A stretch of DNA of 50,618 nucleotides from JBQTIP01 sp052388025. GTDB lineage: Bacteria > Actinomycetota > UBA4738 > HRBIN12. The stretch is from positions 1-50,618 of the forward strand of contig JBQTIP010000149.1 in assembly GCA_052388025.1 (NCBI GenBank), read 5' to 3'. The position numbers and the translations under genes were made by a program. Below are positions 50,556 to 50,618 of this stretch, one piece after another; within the stretch, counting starts at the first letter, position 1, and each line of letters begins with the position of its first letter. The notes beneath the pieces were generated by a model that worked only from the letters and a program-made list of their open reading frames with translations, had not been told where the DNA came from and made no database searches.

Positions 50556-50618
50556 TCACACGCCGGCGTACGAATGCAGCCCGACGATCCACAGGTTCAC
50601 CGCGTAGTACGTGACGAG
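50556..50618 (-). CDS. CcsB/ResC-like cytochrome c maturation protein, C-terminal end only
   Basis: Twenty codons before TGA 50558-50556 encode LVTYYAVNLWIVGLHSYAGV. The V-N-L-x-x-x-G-L-H-S-Y motif is the end of CcsA/CcsB/ResC-type heme-handling membrane proteins, used to attach heme to c-type cytochromes. That fits the neighbouring ctaC, whose fused domain needs heme attached. The rest lies past the window edge. Confidence 0.72.
   Translation of the reverse strand, partial: LVTYYAVNLWIVGLHSYAGV

Overview
The window is GC-rich bacterial DNA. The features I recognise fit an Actinomycetota-like organism that respires with menaquinone: Rex-type operators, a geranylgeranyl-reductase-family menaquinone reductase, aa3-type oxidase genes with a fused heme A pathway, and many GTG/TTG starts with 1-4 nt gene overlaps. 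This placement is an inference from gene content; no rRNA or marker phylogeny is available. Confident calls rest on conserved motifs that I read in the translations.

Bases 1 to about 11.1 kb are a worn accessory region. It holds the end of an SDR oxidoreductase gene and a hydrolase-cyclase gene truncated by a stray IS21-type end. Two copies of the 3' half of a CAT-anticodon tRNA lie 5.88 kb apart. Each is preceded by TGTCCCGC-type repeats that look like integrase arm sites, and each is followed almost at once by an IS481-family element, one decayed and one intact. Between the copies lie a large adenylate cyclase/AAA/TPR regulator and an overlapping glyoxalase-fold gene. An IS21 remnant follows, in which istA is fused in frame to the end of a UvrD-like helicase gene.

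Bases 11.2-14.4 kb are housekeeping: a MOSC protein, tRNA-Tyr, a YajQ-family protein and a class III aminotransferase.

Bases 14.4-40.9 kb (minus strand) form one almost gapless run of 27 genes. Read in the direction of transcription they are a menaquinone reductase gene, a complete 14-gene complex I operon (nuoA-N), a long-chain polyprenyl diphosphate synthase gene, a second complex I operon with only nuoA, B, C and H-N, and htpX. The second operon lacks nuoD as well as nuoE, F and G, which is unusual because NuoD forms much of the quinone site. Two near-perfect Rex operators, 33 bp apart, overlap a recognisable promoter at the head of the run. A third site with one mismatch lies at the start of the second nuoA. 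The whole quinone/complex I block is therefore probably controlled by the NADH/NAD+ ratio.

Bases 40.9-50.6 kb hold a PPOX-fold protein, a short-chain (GGPP-type) prenyl synthase and a CtaA-CtaB fusion that makes heme A. After these come a TlpA-like lipoprotein and a cytochrome oxidase operon: ctaC with a fused cytochrome c domain, ctaD, ctaE, subunit IV, ctaG and a membrane-anchored double cupredoxin. The end of a ccsB-like heme-handling gene lies at the right edge. Together these genes supply a whole chain from NADH through menaquinone to oxygen, plus enzymes for the quinone side chain and the heme cofactor. The menaquinol-to-oxidase (bc) step is not in the window.
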